Of a DNA stretch of 25,695 nucleotides, positions 15,287 through 23,370 are shown piece by piece (positions within the stretch are counted from its first letter, which is position 1; every line of letters starts with the position of its first letter). Where the stretch lies: positions 1-25,695 of the forward strand of contig DASXIC010000160.1 of the NCBI GenBank assembly GCA_036498205.1, read 5' to 3'. This DNA comes from AV69 sp036498205. GTDB taxonomy: Bacteria > Verrucomicrobiota > Verrucomicrobiia > Chthoniobacterales > UBA10450. The notes under the pieces were generated by a model. It searched no databases and had not been told where the DNA came from. It worked only from the letters and a program-made list of their open reading frames with translations. A program made the translations under genes and the position numbers.

Positions 15287-18200
15287 TTTGCCGGCGCTTG
15301 CGCTGCTTTGTCTCAACGCGCAATACCTTTCGCAAAAATGGCGCGGTCCGGCTGACGCGATCTTTCGCCACCTCTTCCGGTGTGCCCGTGACGACAATTT
15401 CGCCGCCGGCGTCGCCTGCTTCCGGTCCGATATCCACCACGTAATCGGCTTCAGCGATTACGCTGAGGTTATGTTCGATGACAATGACAGTATGCCCGTC
15501 GTCAACCAGCCGATGCAGGACCTTGAGCAGAAGCTCGACGTCCGCCATATGCAACCCGATGGTCGGTTCTTCCAGCAAATACAACGTCGATTTTGGTTTG
15601 CGCATCTTACGAAGGCGCTCGTTTTGCGTTCGACCAATTCCCCGCGTCAACTCCGTTGCCAGCTTGAGCCGCTGCGCTTCCCCGCCGCTTAGTGTCGGGC
15701 TCGGCTGACCAAGCTTGAGATAGCCAAGTCCGGTATCGACCAAAAGAGAAAGGGAACGCGCGATCTTCGGATTAGCTTTAAAAAACTGCGCCGCCTCCTC
15801 GATCGTCATCTCCATCACATCGCCGATCGATTTCTCCTTGTAGAGAACTTCCAGCGTTTGCGCGTTGTAACGTTTTCCATCGCAATCCTCGCACGGCACG
15901 TAAGCGCTCGGCAGAAAATTCATCTCCAGCTTGATCACACCCGGGCCCGCGCAGATCTCGCAGCGGCCTCCTGCGGTGTTAAAGGAAAACCGACTGGCAT
16001 TATACCCGCGCACTCGCGAAACCGGCAGCTGAGCATACAGCTCCCGAATCGCGTCGAAGACTTTGACATAGGTTGCCGGAGTCGAGCGCGAAGTTTTTCC
16101 AATCGGTGATTGATCGACTTCGTAAACCGCATCGATCGCTTCGATTCCACCCACATATTCGAAGAGTTCGCCGAGGCGTTCGCGTTTGCGATCCAATTGT
16201 TGCCGCACCGCCGGGAGGAGAACCTCGCCCATCAGGGTCGATTTTCCGCTGCCCGAAATTCCGCTGATGACCGACAATCGGCCCACCGGGAAGCGTACCT
16301 TCACCTTTTTCAAGTTGTTGACCCGGGCGCCGCTAATCTCGATCCAGCTCTCTGCGTCCTTGAGCGATCGCCGCGTTTTGCGAATGGGATGGCATAACGG
16401 CGATTTAAGACAGCGGCCGGTTTCGGAGTTTTGGGCGCGTTCAATGTCAGCCAGTTTTCCGCTGGCGATTACTTCTCCCCCATGACTCCCTGCGCGCGGG
16501 CCCAGGTCGATAATGTGGTCGGCATGGCGCATTGTTTCTTCATCGTGCTCGACGACGACGAGCGAATTTCCTTTTTCACGTAGCGCAGTGAGTGTCTCGA
16601 GCAGGCGCGAGTTGTCGCGCGGGTGTAGTCCGATGGTGGGTTCATCGAGCACGTAAAGAACGCCGCGCAGATTCGATCCGAGCTGGGCGGCGAGCCGAAT
16701 CCGTTGCGATTCGCCGCCGCTTAAGGTCTTTGCCGAACGAGCCAGGGAAAGATAACCGAGACCAACGTTTTCCATGAATTGCAATCGTTGCACAATTTCC
16801 GGGATTAATTCCGCAGCAATCGTCCCGGCGGCTCCGCGAAATCTCAGCTTGGCGATTTGCTCAAGCGCCGCAGCTGCGGAGAGAGTCGTAAGAGAGTTGA
16901 TTGCAAAACCCTGTACTCGCACGTGGCGTGCGACTGCGTTCAAGCGCGATCCGCAACAGCTTGGGCATAGATGCGCTTCCTTCTCCTCGATCCATTCCGA
17001 CTCACGCTCAGCCGCCAGTTCATTTTCCAAAACCGATTCGCCATCGTCGCCCGTGCCGGTTTGGAGCGACTGGTTCCAAATTTCGCCAAAGCCACCGCAT
17101 TCTTCACATGCACCATGAGGTGAGTTGAATGAAAATAGACGGGGATCGAGTTCTTCGAACGCTCGACCGCAACCGGGACAGCTCATCTCGGTACTCAAAA
17201 CAGTAAGGCGGTTCTTACTGTCCAGCAGATGGGCAGTGCCGCGACCAATTTCAAGAGCACGTTCAGTCAGATTGCGTGCCTTGGCGATCCGCTTTGCGTC
17301 GATCACACCGACGACCACGTCGATGCTGTGCTCTTTGAAGCGCTCAAGTTTGCGAAATTGCGACAGCGCCACCAGACGGCCGTCGATGTAGAGGGTGTCG
17401 AATCCCTGGCGTTCGGCCCAACGCGCGACGTCGCCGTGAAACCCTTTGCGGGCTTTAACCAGTGGCGCCAGAACCTTCAGCGCACCACGTTTTGCCGCGG
17501 ACTCGAGTTGTTTCACAATTGCAGCGAGGCTCTGCTTCTCCACCGGCAGATCGCACTCAGGGCAAAATTGAGTGCCGGTCTTGGCGAAGAGGAGGCGCAA
17601 GAAATGGTAAACCTCCGTCACCGTGGCAACCGTCGATTTTCCACCGCCACGCGTAACCCGCTGTTCGATGGCAACGGTCGGAGGCAATCCTTCGACCAAA
17701 TCGACATCAGGTTTCTCCAGCTGTTCCGCAAATTGCCGCGCGTAGGGAGACAAACTGTCCAGGAATCGGCGCTGTCCCTCGGAAAAAAGAATGTCAAAGG
17801 CCAATGTCGATTTACCCGAGCCGCTCAGGCCGGTAATGATCACCATCTGATCGCGCGGGATTTCAACATGTATATTTTTCAGGTTGTGTTCGCGCGCACC
17901 ATGAATCGCGATCGCACCGCTGGTGCGATAAGGCGGCGATGTTTCCGCAGCTCGCGCTAGCGCCGCGCTATCGTCCGGAGCGTAAGCGAAGGGTGTTTCA
18001 AATTCCTGTGCGCTATTGCCGGGTCTCTCGCCATCTCCGCAACTCGGAATGACTGAAAAAGCCGGCTGCTCGTTCTCTCTTGCCAGCACGTCACGCAGGA
18101 AATTTCCTGTGTGCGAACGCGGGCTCCTTGCGACCTGTTCCGGCGTACCACTCGCCACGACTTCGCCGCCTTTAGCGCCTGCTTCCGGTCCGAGATCAAT

Positions 18201-21200
18201 GATCCAGTCGGCGCATTTTATCACTTCCAGATTGTGCTCGATGACAACGAGGGAGTGGCCGGCGTCGACCAGCCGCTGAAACAGTTGCAACAAGACTGCG
18301 ATGTCGTCGAAATGGAGTCCGGTGGTCGGTTCATCAAAGATAAAGAAATTGCCGATACGACCGCGATCGCCGTTGGTGGCCTCCTGATTTTCGGTTAGAT
18401 GTCGAACGAGTTTTAAGCGCTGTGATTCTCCGCCACTCAATGTGTTGAGCGGCTGACCAAGGCGCAGATAACCAAGTCCTACTTCCTCGAGAATTTCGAG
18501 CGGGTCCGAGAGTGATGTTTTTTCGCCGATCTGAGCGAACCAGGCGGCTGCTTCAGTGACCGTTAGGTCAAGCACATCGTGAATCGATTTGCCGTGAAGT
18601 TGAATCTTGAGCACGTGCGACTGGAAACGGCGACCTTCGCATTCCGCGCAGCGAACGTAGAGATCACTCAAGAATTGCATTTCGATTTTCTCGAAACCGG
18701 TGCCACAACATCGCTCGCAACGGCCGCTTCCCGAGTTAAAAGAAAACGCACTGGCGGTGAGACCTTGGGACATTGCCTGAGGCAACGCTGCGAAAAGTTC
18801 CCGGACGCGATCGTACAACCCGAGATACAAAATCGGCGTCGACCGCGGAGTCCGCGCGAGCGGTGACTGATCGACCATCACAATCTCACCGAAATGGTGA
18901 CAGCCGGTGATACCTTTGCACAAACCGGGTTCCTGGTCGCCCGGCTGTCCCTTCTTGCGCAACGCATTACGGTAAAGAACATCGTGAATCAGCGTCGATT
19001 TGCCTGAACCGGAAACGCCCGTGACGCAGCTAAAAACTCCCAGCGGAATTTCAATATCGATATTCCTGAGATTGTGCTCATGCGCGCCGCTGATTTTGAG
19101 AACCGATGAAAATTTCCGCCGGGATTTGGGAACAGCGATTGATTTGCGGCCGCTAAGATAATCTCGCGTCAGTGAAGGAGGAGCGCACGGATCCTGCCTG
19201 CTTCGTTCGGTATCTTGCCGAACGCCAGCGGCCGTAGCCCGTTGCCGCATCCTTGCTCCGGGCGCAATAAACTCATCGAGCCTGCCACTCCATACCAGTT
19301 CTCCGCCGCGTTCGCCGCGACCCGGTCCGATGTCGATCAAATTGTCCGCTGCACGGATGATTTGCTCCTCGTGCTCGACAACGAGCAGCGTGTTGCCTCG
19401 GTCGCGCAGATTGTGCATCACCCGCACCAGCCTTCCTACGTCGCGCGGATGGAGGCCGACGCTCGGTTCGTCCATTACGAAAAGCGTGTTAACAAGTGAA
19501 GCGCCTAAACAAGTGGTGAGATTGACCCGCTGAACTTCTCCGCCGCTGAGTGTCCGCGTCGGGCGATCCAGTGTCAGATAGCCGAGTCCGACCTGGCAGA
19601 GGTAATTTAAGCGCGCACAGATTTCACCGCGCAAAGTCCGGGCAGTCTTTGCAGTCGGCGCAATCTCGATATTCTCCAGCAGAGCGAGTGCTTCGGAAAT
19701 CGAGAGGGCGTCGAAACCGGACAAAGTGAACTGCGGAGGCGATTTCCGATGCCCGTTCTTATTACTGTCACCCTCGGAAACCGCCGCGATGACGCGATAA
19801 TTAAGCGCGTCCGGTTGAAACCGGCCGCCATGACAGGAAGGACAGGTTGTATAGGCGCGATAACGGCTGAGTAACACCCGCACGTGCATTTTGTAGGTTT
19901 TACTTTCGAGCCAGCGAAAAAAGCCTCGCACCCCATACCAACGCTCGCTCTCGTAATCTTCATCGGTGTACTCGCCACCGCGCTTTTCCCCGTCGATCAC
20001 GAACTTCTGATCCGCGGCTGGCAATTCCTGAAACGGCGTATGGATGTTGATTTCCTCACGGCTGCAGGCTCGCAATAAATCCTTCTGCGATTCGCCAAAT
20101 TCCTGGCCGCGAAAAACGCGCACGACACCCTGTGCGATCGAGAGGGATCGATCGGGAAGTGCCTTATTCAAATCAATCGCGATCGTGCGACCGAACCCCC
20201 GGCACTCCGGGCATGCGCCCAGTGGATTATTGAAACTGAAAAGTCCCGGTGTCGCTGGACGAATATCGAGGTCGCAATGCGCGCAGTGCCAACCGGTGGA
20301 AAAAGGCATTTCGGATTGTGGAATCGCATTTCCCGATCCGTTTTCGGCCAAAGGAATGACATTTATTTTGCCCTTGCCGAAGCGCAGAGCGGTTTCGATC
20401 GCCTCGGTTAGCCGAGTGCGATTTTGTTCCGTCACAGTAATTCGATCCTGAATTACCTGGACCCGGGCCCCCAATCGTTCGACGCGCTGATCGCTGTCTA
20501 CGCGCACGATCTCACCATTCAACCAAAGCCGCAGATAACCTTGCTGCTGCAACAGTTCGAAAAAATCGCGCGGTTTGTTATTTGGCGGGACGGAAACCCA
20601 GAAAGTGATGAGAACAGTGATCTGATTCGTCGGCCCGAGGAAGGCGCGATTGGCCTCGCCAGTCCGCCTCCGAGTCGCATCCGAACGGTTCGGTGAACCG
20701 CCCCCACCACTATTATCCGGAATAGCGGCGCGCCCTGGGGCCGTAGAACGTCTCGATGTCTCGCGGCGAGGACGATCGTGAGGTTTCTCACTTTGCTCGA
20801 TATGACAATCTCGGCGCTCCGCTTCGTTTCTTGATCCGCCGAACACGCTGAACACCTGATCAGCGATTGATTTTGCCGTTTCGGGTTGTATCTCGCGGCC
20901 ACAGTTCGGACAAAAGGCGTGCGCGATGTGAGGCCAGAGTAGTTTCAGATAATCGTTAATCTCGGTCATCGTTCCCACGGTGGAACGGGATGATTTCACC
21001 GGGTTTGATTGCTCGATCGCAATCGCGGGCGGAATTCCCCGAATCTCGTCAACTCGTGGTTTGTCCATGCGGTCGAGAAATTGCCGCATGTAAGGACTGA
21101 AGGTTTCTACGTAGCGGCGCTGGCCTTCCGCGTAGATGGTATCGAATGCGAGCGACGATTTACCGCTGCCGCTCGGACCGGTGATAACGGTCAACTTGCC

Positions 21201-21317
21201 AAGCGAAAGATCGAGATCGACGCCTTTGAGATTGTTTTGGCGAGCGCCCCGAATCTCCACGCAACCGCGTTCCGCGGGGGCAGCAACACATTCTTTCCCG
21301 GCAATTTTCGAACCCAC
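15273..21317 (-). CDS. uvrA: Double-length UvrA (two fused UvrA proteins)
   Basis: A 2014-residue damage-recognition ATPase of nucleotide excision repair, about twice the usual 940 residues. Copy 1 spans about 17-1080 and copy 2 about 1134-2000; each has two ABC domains. Walker A motifs (G-S-G-K) lie near 47-54, 767-774, 1163-1170 and 1686-1693; LSGGE signatures at 590, 960, 1532 and 1876; Walker B at DEP 616, 995 and 1558, but LLEEP at 1916 in the last domain. Paired-cysteine zinc sites are present in both copies (HCAHCDL/CPECRG near 344-372; CERC/CAEC near 867-893; SCPGC/CEEC near 1380-1407; CEIC/CEDC near 1786-1812). Fused double UvrA is known in chlamydiae. Odd parts are a low-complexity insert at about 163-238 and linkers at 690-725 and 1078-1133, all carrying palindromic repeat sequence. 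The tail RKRRQTLSC is basic. Confidence 0.97.
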   Translation of the reverse strand: MGSKIAGKECVAAPAERGCVEIRGARQNNLKGVDLDLSLGKLTVITGPSGSGKSSLAFDTIYAEGQRRYVETFSPYMRQFLDRMDKPRVDEIRGIPPAIAIEQSNPVKSSRSTVGTMTEINDYLKLLWPHIAHAFCPNCGREIQPETAKSIADQVFSVFGGSRNEAERRDCHIEQSEKPHDRPRRETSRRSTAPGRAAIPDNSGGGGSPNRSDATRRRTGEANRAFLGPTNQITVLITFWVSVPPNNKPRDFFELLQQQGYLRLWLNGEIVRVDSDQRVERLGARVQVIQDRITVTEQNRTRLTEAIETALRFGKGKINVIPLAENGSGNAIPQSEMPFSTGWHCAHCDLDIRPATPGLFSFNNPLGACPECRGFGRTIAIDLNKALPDRSLSIAQGVVRVFRGQEFGESQKDLLRACSREEINIHTPFQELPAADQKFVIDGEKRGGEYTDEDYESERWYGVRGFFRWLESKTYKMHVRVLLSRYRAYTTCPSCHGGRFQPDALNYRVIAAVSEGDSNKNGHRKSPPQFTLSGFDALSISEALALLENIEIAPTAKTARTLRGEICARLNYLCQVGLGYLTLDRPTRTLSGGEVQRVNLTTCLGASLVNTLFVMDEPSVGLHPRDVGRLVRVMHNLRDRGNTLLVVEHEEQIIRAADNLIDIGPGRGERGGELVWSGRLDEFIAPGARMRQRATAAGVRQDTERSRQDPCAPPSLTRDYLSGRKSIAVPKSRRKFSSVLKISGAHEHNLRNIDIEIPLGVFSCVTGVSGSGKSTLIHDVLYRNALRKKGQPGDQEPGLCKGITGCHHFGEIVMVDQSPLARTPRSTPILYLGLYDRVRELFAALPQAMSQGLTASAFSFNSGSGRCERCCGTGFEKIEMQFLSDLYVRCAECEGRRFQSHVLKIQLHGKSIHDVLDLTVTEAAAWFAQIGEKTSLSDPLEILEEVGLGYLRLGQPLNTLSGGESQRLKLVRHLTENQEATNGDRGRIGNFFIFDEPTTGLHFDDIAVLLQLFQRLVDAGHSLVVIEHNLEVIKCADWIIDLGPEAGAKGGEVVASGTPEQVARSPRSHTGNFLRDVLARENEQPAFSVIPSCGDGERPGNSAQEFETPFAYAPDDSAALARAAETSPPYRTSGAIAIHGAREHNLKNIHVEIPRDQMVIITGLSGSGKSTLAFDILFSEGQRRFLDSLSPYARQFAEQLEKPDVDLVEGLPPTVAIEQRVTRGGGKSTVATVTEVYHFLRLLFAKTGTQFCPECDLPVEKQSLAAIVKQLESAAKRGALKVLAPLVKARKGFHGDVARWAERQGFDTLYIDGRLVALSQFRKLERFKEHSIDVVVGVIDAKRIAKARNLTERALEIGRGTAHLLDSKNRLTVLSTEMSCPGCGRAFEELDPRLFSFNSPHGACEECGGFGEIWNQSLQTGTGDDGESVLENELAAERESEWIEEKEAHLCPSCCGSRLNAVARHVRVQGFAINSLTTLSAAAALEQIAKLRFRGAAGTIAAELIPEIVQRLQFMENVGLGYLSLARSAKTLSGGESQRIRLAAQLGSNLRGVLYVLDEPTIGLHPRDNSRLLETLTALREKGNSLVVVEHDEETMRHADHIIDLGPRAGSHGGEVIASGKLADIERAQNSETGRCLKSPLCHPIRKTRRSLKDAESWIEISGARVNNLKKVKVRFPVGRLSVISGISGSGKSTLMGEVLLPAVRQQLDRKRERLGELFEYVGGIEAIDAVYEVDQSPIGKTSRSTPATYVKVFDAIRELYAQLPVSRVRGYNASRFSFNTAGGRCEICAGPGVIKLEMNFLPSAYVPCEDCDGKRYNAQTLEVLYKEKSIGDVMEMTIEEAAQFFKANPKIARSLSLLVDTGLGYLKLGQPSPTLSGGEAQRLKLATELTRGIGRTQNERLRKMRKPKSTLYLLEEPTIGLHMADVELLLKVLHRLVDDGHTVIVIEHNLSVIAEADYVVDIGPEAGDAGGEIVVTGTPEEVAKDRVSRTAPFLRKVLRVETKQRKRRQTLSC
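17973..18053. repeat. Interrupted palindrome, copy B (in frame in uvrA)
   Basis: Arms at 17973-17999 (GTCCGGAGCGTAAGCGAAGG...) and 18021-18053 (GGTCTCTCGCC...CTCGGAATGAC) resemble the two arms of copy A, although diverged. The element lies within uvrA and is translated as about residues 1089-1116 (minus strand, VIPSCGDGERPGNSAQEF...), in the linker joining the first complete UvrA to the second. The reading frame is kept. Similarity was judged by eye. Confidence 0.55.
19189..19224. repeat. Possible palindrome copy E in uvrA linker
   Basis: On the minus strand this reads ATACCGAACGAAGCAGGCAGGATCC, close to one arm of copy D (ATCCCGAACGAAGACAGCGATC). Within it, CGTTCGG (19204-19210) and CCGAACG (19218-19224) form a perfect 7-bp inverted repeat with a 7-nt loop. 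It encodes part of the linker of about residues 690-725 between the two ABC domains of the first UvrA copy. It is short and degenerate, so membership in the family is tentative. Confidence 0.35.
20748..20810. repeat. Interrupted palindrome, copy C (in frame in uvrA)
   Basis: Read on the minus strand, one clear arm (GTCATATCGAGCAAAGTGAG followed by AAACCTC, at about 20780-20806) matches the family pattern GTCATnnCGAGCnnAGnGA. A second, strongly degenerate arm lies at about 20748-20772. The element encodes about residues 170-190 (CHIEQSEKPHDRPRRETSRR), the start of the low-complexity insert in the first UvrA copy. A separate small inverted repeat, CGGTTC-GGT-GAACCG (20686-20700), sits further along the same insert. 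Confidence 0.5.
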
Positions 21318-21362
21318 TGGAAAGTATCCGAGCGGGGCGCGTAATTGGCAAATCTCGGAGTG

Positions 21363-21441
21363 GTCATCCCGAACGAAGACAGCGATCTCTCATTCGCGCG
21401 AAGATCACGCGAAGGGCCGGCGTGTTCGTTCCCAGGGCGAC
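21363..21441. repeat. Interrupted palindrome, copy D (uvrA-pckG spacer)
   Basis: The left arm at 21363-21390 (GTCATCCCGAACGAAGACAG then CGATCTCT) and a right arm ending at 21441 (GTGTTCGTTCCCAGGGCGAC) are inverted relatives of each other. The element fills about half of the 164-bp gap (21318-21481) between the uvrA start and the pckG stop. Both flanking genes are on the minus strand, so it lies downstream of pckG and upstream of uvrA, where it could form a hairpin in the pckG 3' end or the uvrA leader. I see no other recognisable element in this gap. Confidence 0.55.
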
Positions 21442-21481
21442 ATCCCTCATCGCCTTTGCGGCTTGCGGACCTGAGGCAACG

Positions 21482-23341
21482 CTAAGAAAGCCGCTCGGCC
21501 AGTTTCGTCCGCTGTTGCAGCAGCTCGTCTGGGACAACTCCGCCAAGCGAGTTGAAGAAGTTGGCATGACCGACAAGTTCCATTCGCCATTCCTCCGGGT
21601 TTATCGCCAGTAACGTCTCCATTTGTTCGTCGGACACGCCCTCCAGCTCGTTCAAGTCCAAGTCTTGCACCGACGGCACGTGGCCGATGGGCGATTCACC
21701 AGCGTCGGCCCGGTTTTCGCATCGATCTATGATCCATTTCAGCACTCGCATGTTCTCGCCGAATCCGGGCCAGAGAAATTTTCCATCGGCCGATTTGCGG
21801 AACCAATTAACATTAAAAATGAGGGGCGGATTTGTCAGCCGTTTACCAATTTCGAGCCAATGGCGGAAATAATCCCCGATGTTGTAGCCACAGAAGGGCA
21901 ACATCGCCATCGGATCGCGGCGCACCTGCCCAATAGTTCCCGCTGCGGCGGCAGTTGTCTCCGACGCCATCGTTGCCCCCAGATAAACACCGTGTTCCCA
22001 GTCGAACGCCTGAAAAACGAGCGGCATTGTGTTACTGCGGCGACCGCCAAAGATCATCGCGCTGATCGGCACGCCGTTACCGTCCTCGACGTGCGAGTCC
22101 AGAGCGGGATTGTTGCGCATCGGTGTCGCAAATCGACTATTCGGATGTGCCGCTTTTTCTTTTGAGCTCGGAGTCCAATCGTTTCCGCGCCAGTCGATCG
22201 CGTGTGCTGGAGGTGCTCCGTCTTTTCCTTCCCACCAGACATCGCTGTCATCGGTGAGCGCGACGTTCGTGTAAATGGTGTCGTGCTCAATTGAGCGCAT
22301 TGCATTTGCATTTGATTTGTAACTTGTTCCCGGCACGACGCCGAAATACCCGTTCTCGGGATTGACGGCCCAGAGACGGCCGTCGCGAATTTGCATCCAG
22401 GCAATGTCGTCTCCGACGGTAGTTACTTTCCAGCCGGCGAAATGCTTCGGCGGAATCAACATGGCAAAGTTTGTTTTGCCGCACGCACTTGGGAATGCGG
22501 CGGCGACGTAATGCTTCTTACCTTCCGGCGATTCGACGCCGAGAATCAACATGTGCTCGGCCATCCAGCCCTGTTTCCGGGCAAGGTAGGACCCGATCCG
22601 AAGGGCGAAGCATTTTTTACTTAACAGAACATTACCGCCATAGCCGGAGCCGACCGAGATGATGGCGTTATCTTGCGGGAAATGGACAATGAAGCGCCGC
22701 TGGGGGTTTAGATCGAGGAGCGAATGCACTCCGCGGTTCCACTCGGCTCTGGGATCATCCCCGAGCCGCTTGACTGCGACTTCCCCCATCCGCGTCATTA
22801 TGCGCATACTGAGGACGACATAGATCGAGTCGGTGATCTCGAAACCGACCTTGGTCAGCGGCGAATTTGCCGGCCCCATGATGTAGGGAACGACGAACAT
22901 GGTGCGCCCATGCATCGCGCCCTTGAGCAGGAGATGCAGCTTCTGATACATCTCTGCCGGTTCCGTCCAATTATTCGTCGGTCCCGCCTCCTCTTGTGTC
23001 GGAGTGCAAATAAAAGTGAACTGTTCGATCCGCGCGACGTCGTTTGGGTTTGACCGATGAAGGTAGGAGTGCGGAACTTTTTGTTCGTTGAGTTTGATGA
23101 CGACGTTCCTGTGACGCGCCTCTCCCAGCAGGAAATCGTTCTCCTTTTCCGACCCGTCGCACCAGAAGATATTTTCCGGTTGCGTTAACTGCGAGACCGA
23201 CTGCACCCAATCGAGTACGGCCCGATTTTGCGGCCGGCGATCACCGAGTCCGGGAGGCGGGGCGATGGCGGCGGCGAGTTTTTCCATGAGGGCTTTGGAA
23301 ATCTTCGTTGCTTCGGGCGCTTCTCCAAGATTTTTTTCCAT
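21482..23341 (-). CDS. pckG: Phosphoenolpyruvate carboxykinase (GTP)
   Basis: A 619-residue GTP-dependent PEP carboxykinase, converting oxaloacetate and GTP to PEP, CO2 and GDP for gluconeogenesis. The phosphate-binding loop FPSACGKTN (283-291) carries the reactive Cys287 that marks the GTP class. Other landmarks are YGGNVLLSKKCFALRI (metal and oxaloacetate binding), TVGDDIAWM, ENGYFGVVPGT, FGGRRSNTMPLV and the omega-loop lid MASETTAAAAG. Length and ends are normal (MEKNLGEAPEATKISKAL ... LLQQRTKLAERLS). The ATG at 23341 is only 29 bp from the likely start of the divergent rhomboid-like gene, so the promoters must overlap one of the coding starts. Confidence 0.98.
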   Translation of the reverse strand: MEKNLGEAPEATKISKALMEKLAAAIAPPPGLGDRRPQNRAVLDWVQSVSQLTQPENIFWCDGSEKENDFLLGEARHRNVVIKLNEQKVPHSYLHRSNPNDVARIEQFTFICTPTQEEAGPTNNWTEPAEMYQKLHLLLKGAMHGRTMFVVPYIMGPANSPLTKVGFEITDSIYVVLSMRIMTRMGEVAVKRLGDDPRAEWNRGVHSLLDLNPQRRFIVHFPQDNAIISVGSGYGGNVLLSKKCFALRIGSYLARKQGWMAEHMLILGVESPEGKKHYVAAAFPSACGKTNFAMLIPPKHFAGWKVTTVGDDIAWMQIRDGRLWAVNPENGYFGVVPGTSYKSNANAMRSIEHDTIYTNVALTDDSDVWWEGKDGAPPAHAIDWRGNDWTPSSKEKAAHPNSRFATPMRNNPALDSHVEDGNGVPISAMIFGGRRSNTMPLVFQAFDWEHGVYLGATMASETTAAAAGTIGQVRRDPMAMLPFCGYNIGDYFRHWLEIGKRLTNPPLIFNVNWFRKSADGKFLWPGFGENMRVLKWIIDRCENRADAGESPIGHVPSVQDLDLNELEGVSDEQMETLLAINPEEWRMELVGHANFFNSLGGVVPDELLQQRTKLAERLS

Positions 23342-23370
23342 CGGCGCCGACGGACTCTTGCATACCGTTA

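Noticed and set aside
17229..17960. 243-residue open frame antisense to uvrA
   Set aside because: It is a shadow frame with no recognisable domain; such frames are common opposite GC-rich coding DNA.
20600..20831. Intein in UvrA
   Set aside because: The insert is short and low-complexity and lacks intein splice blocks (no Cys/Ser start with a terminal His-Asn), so it is not self-splicing.
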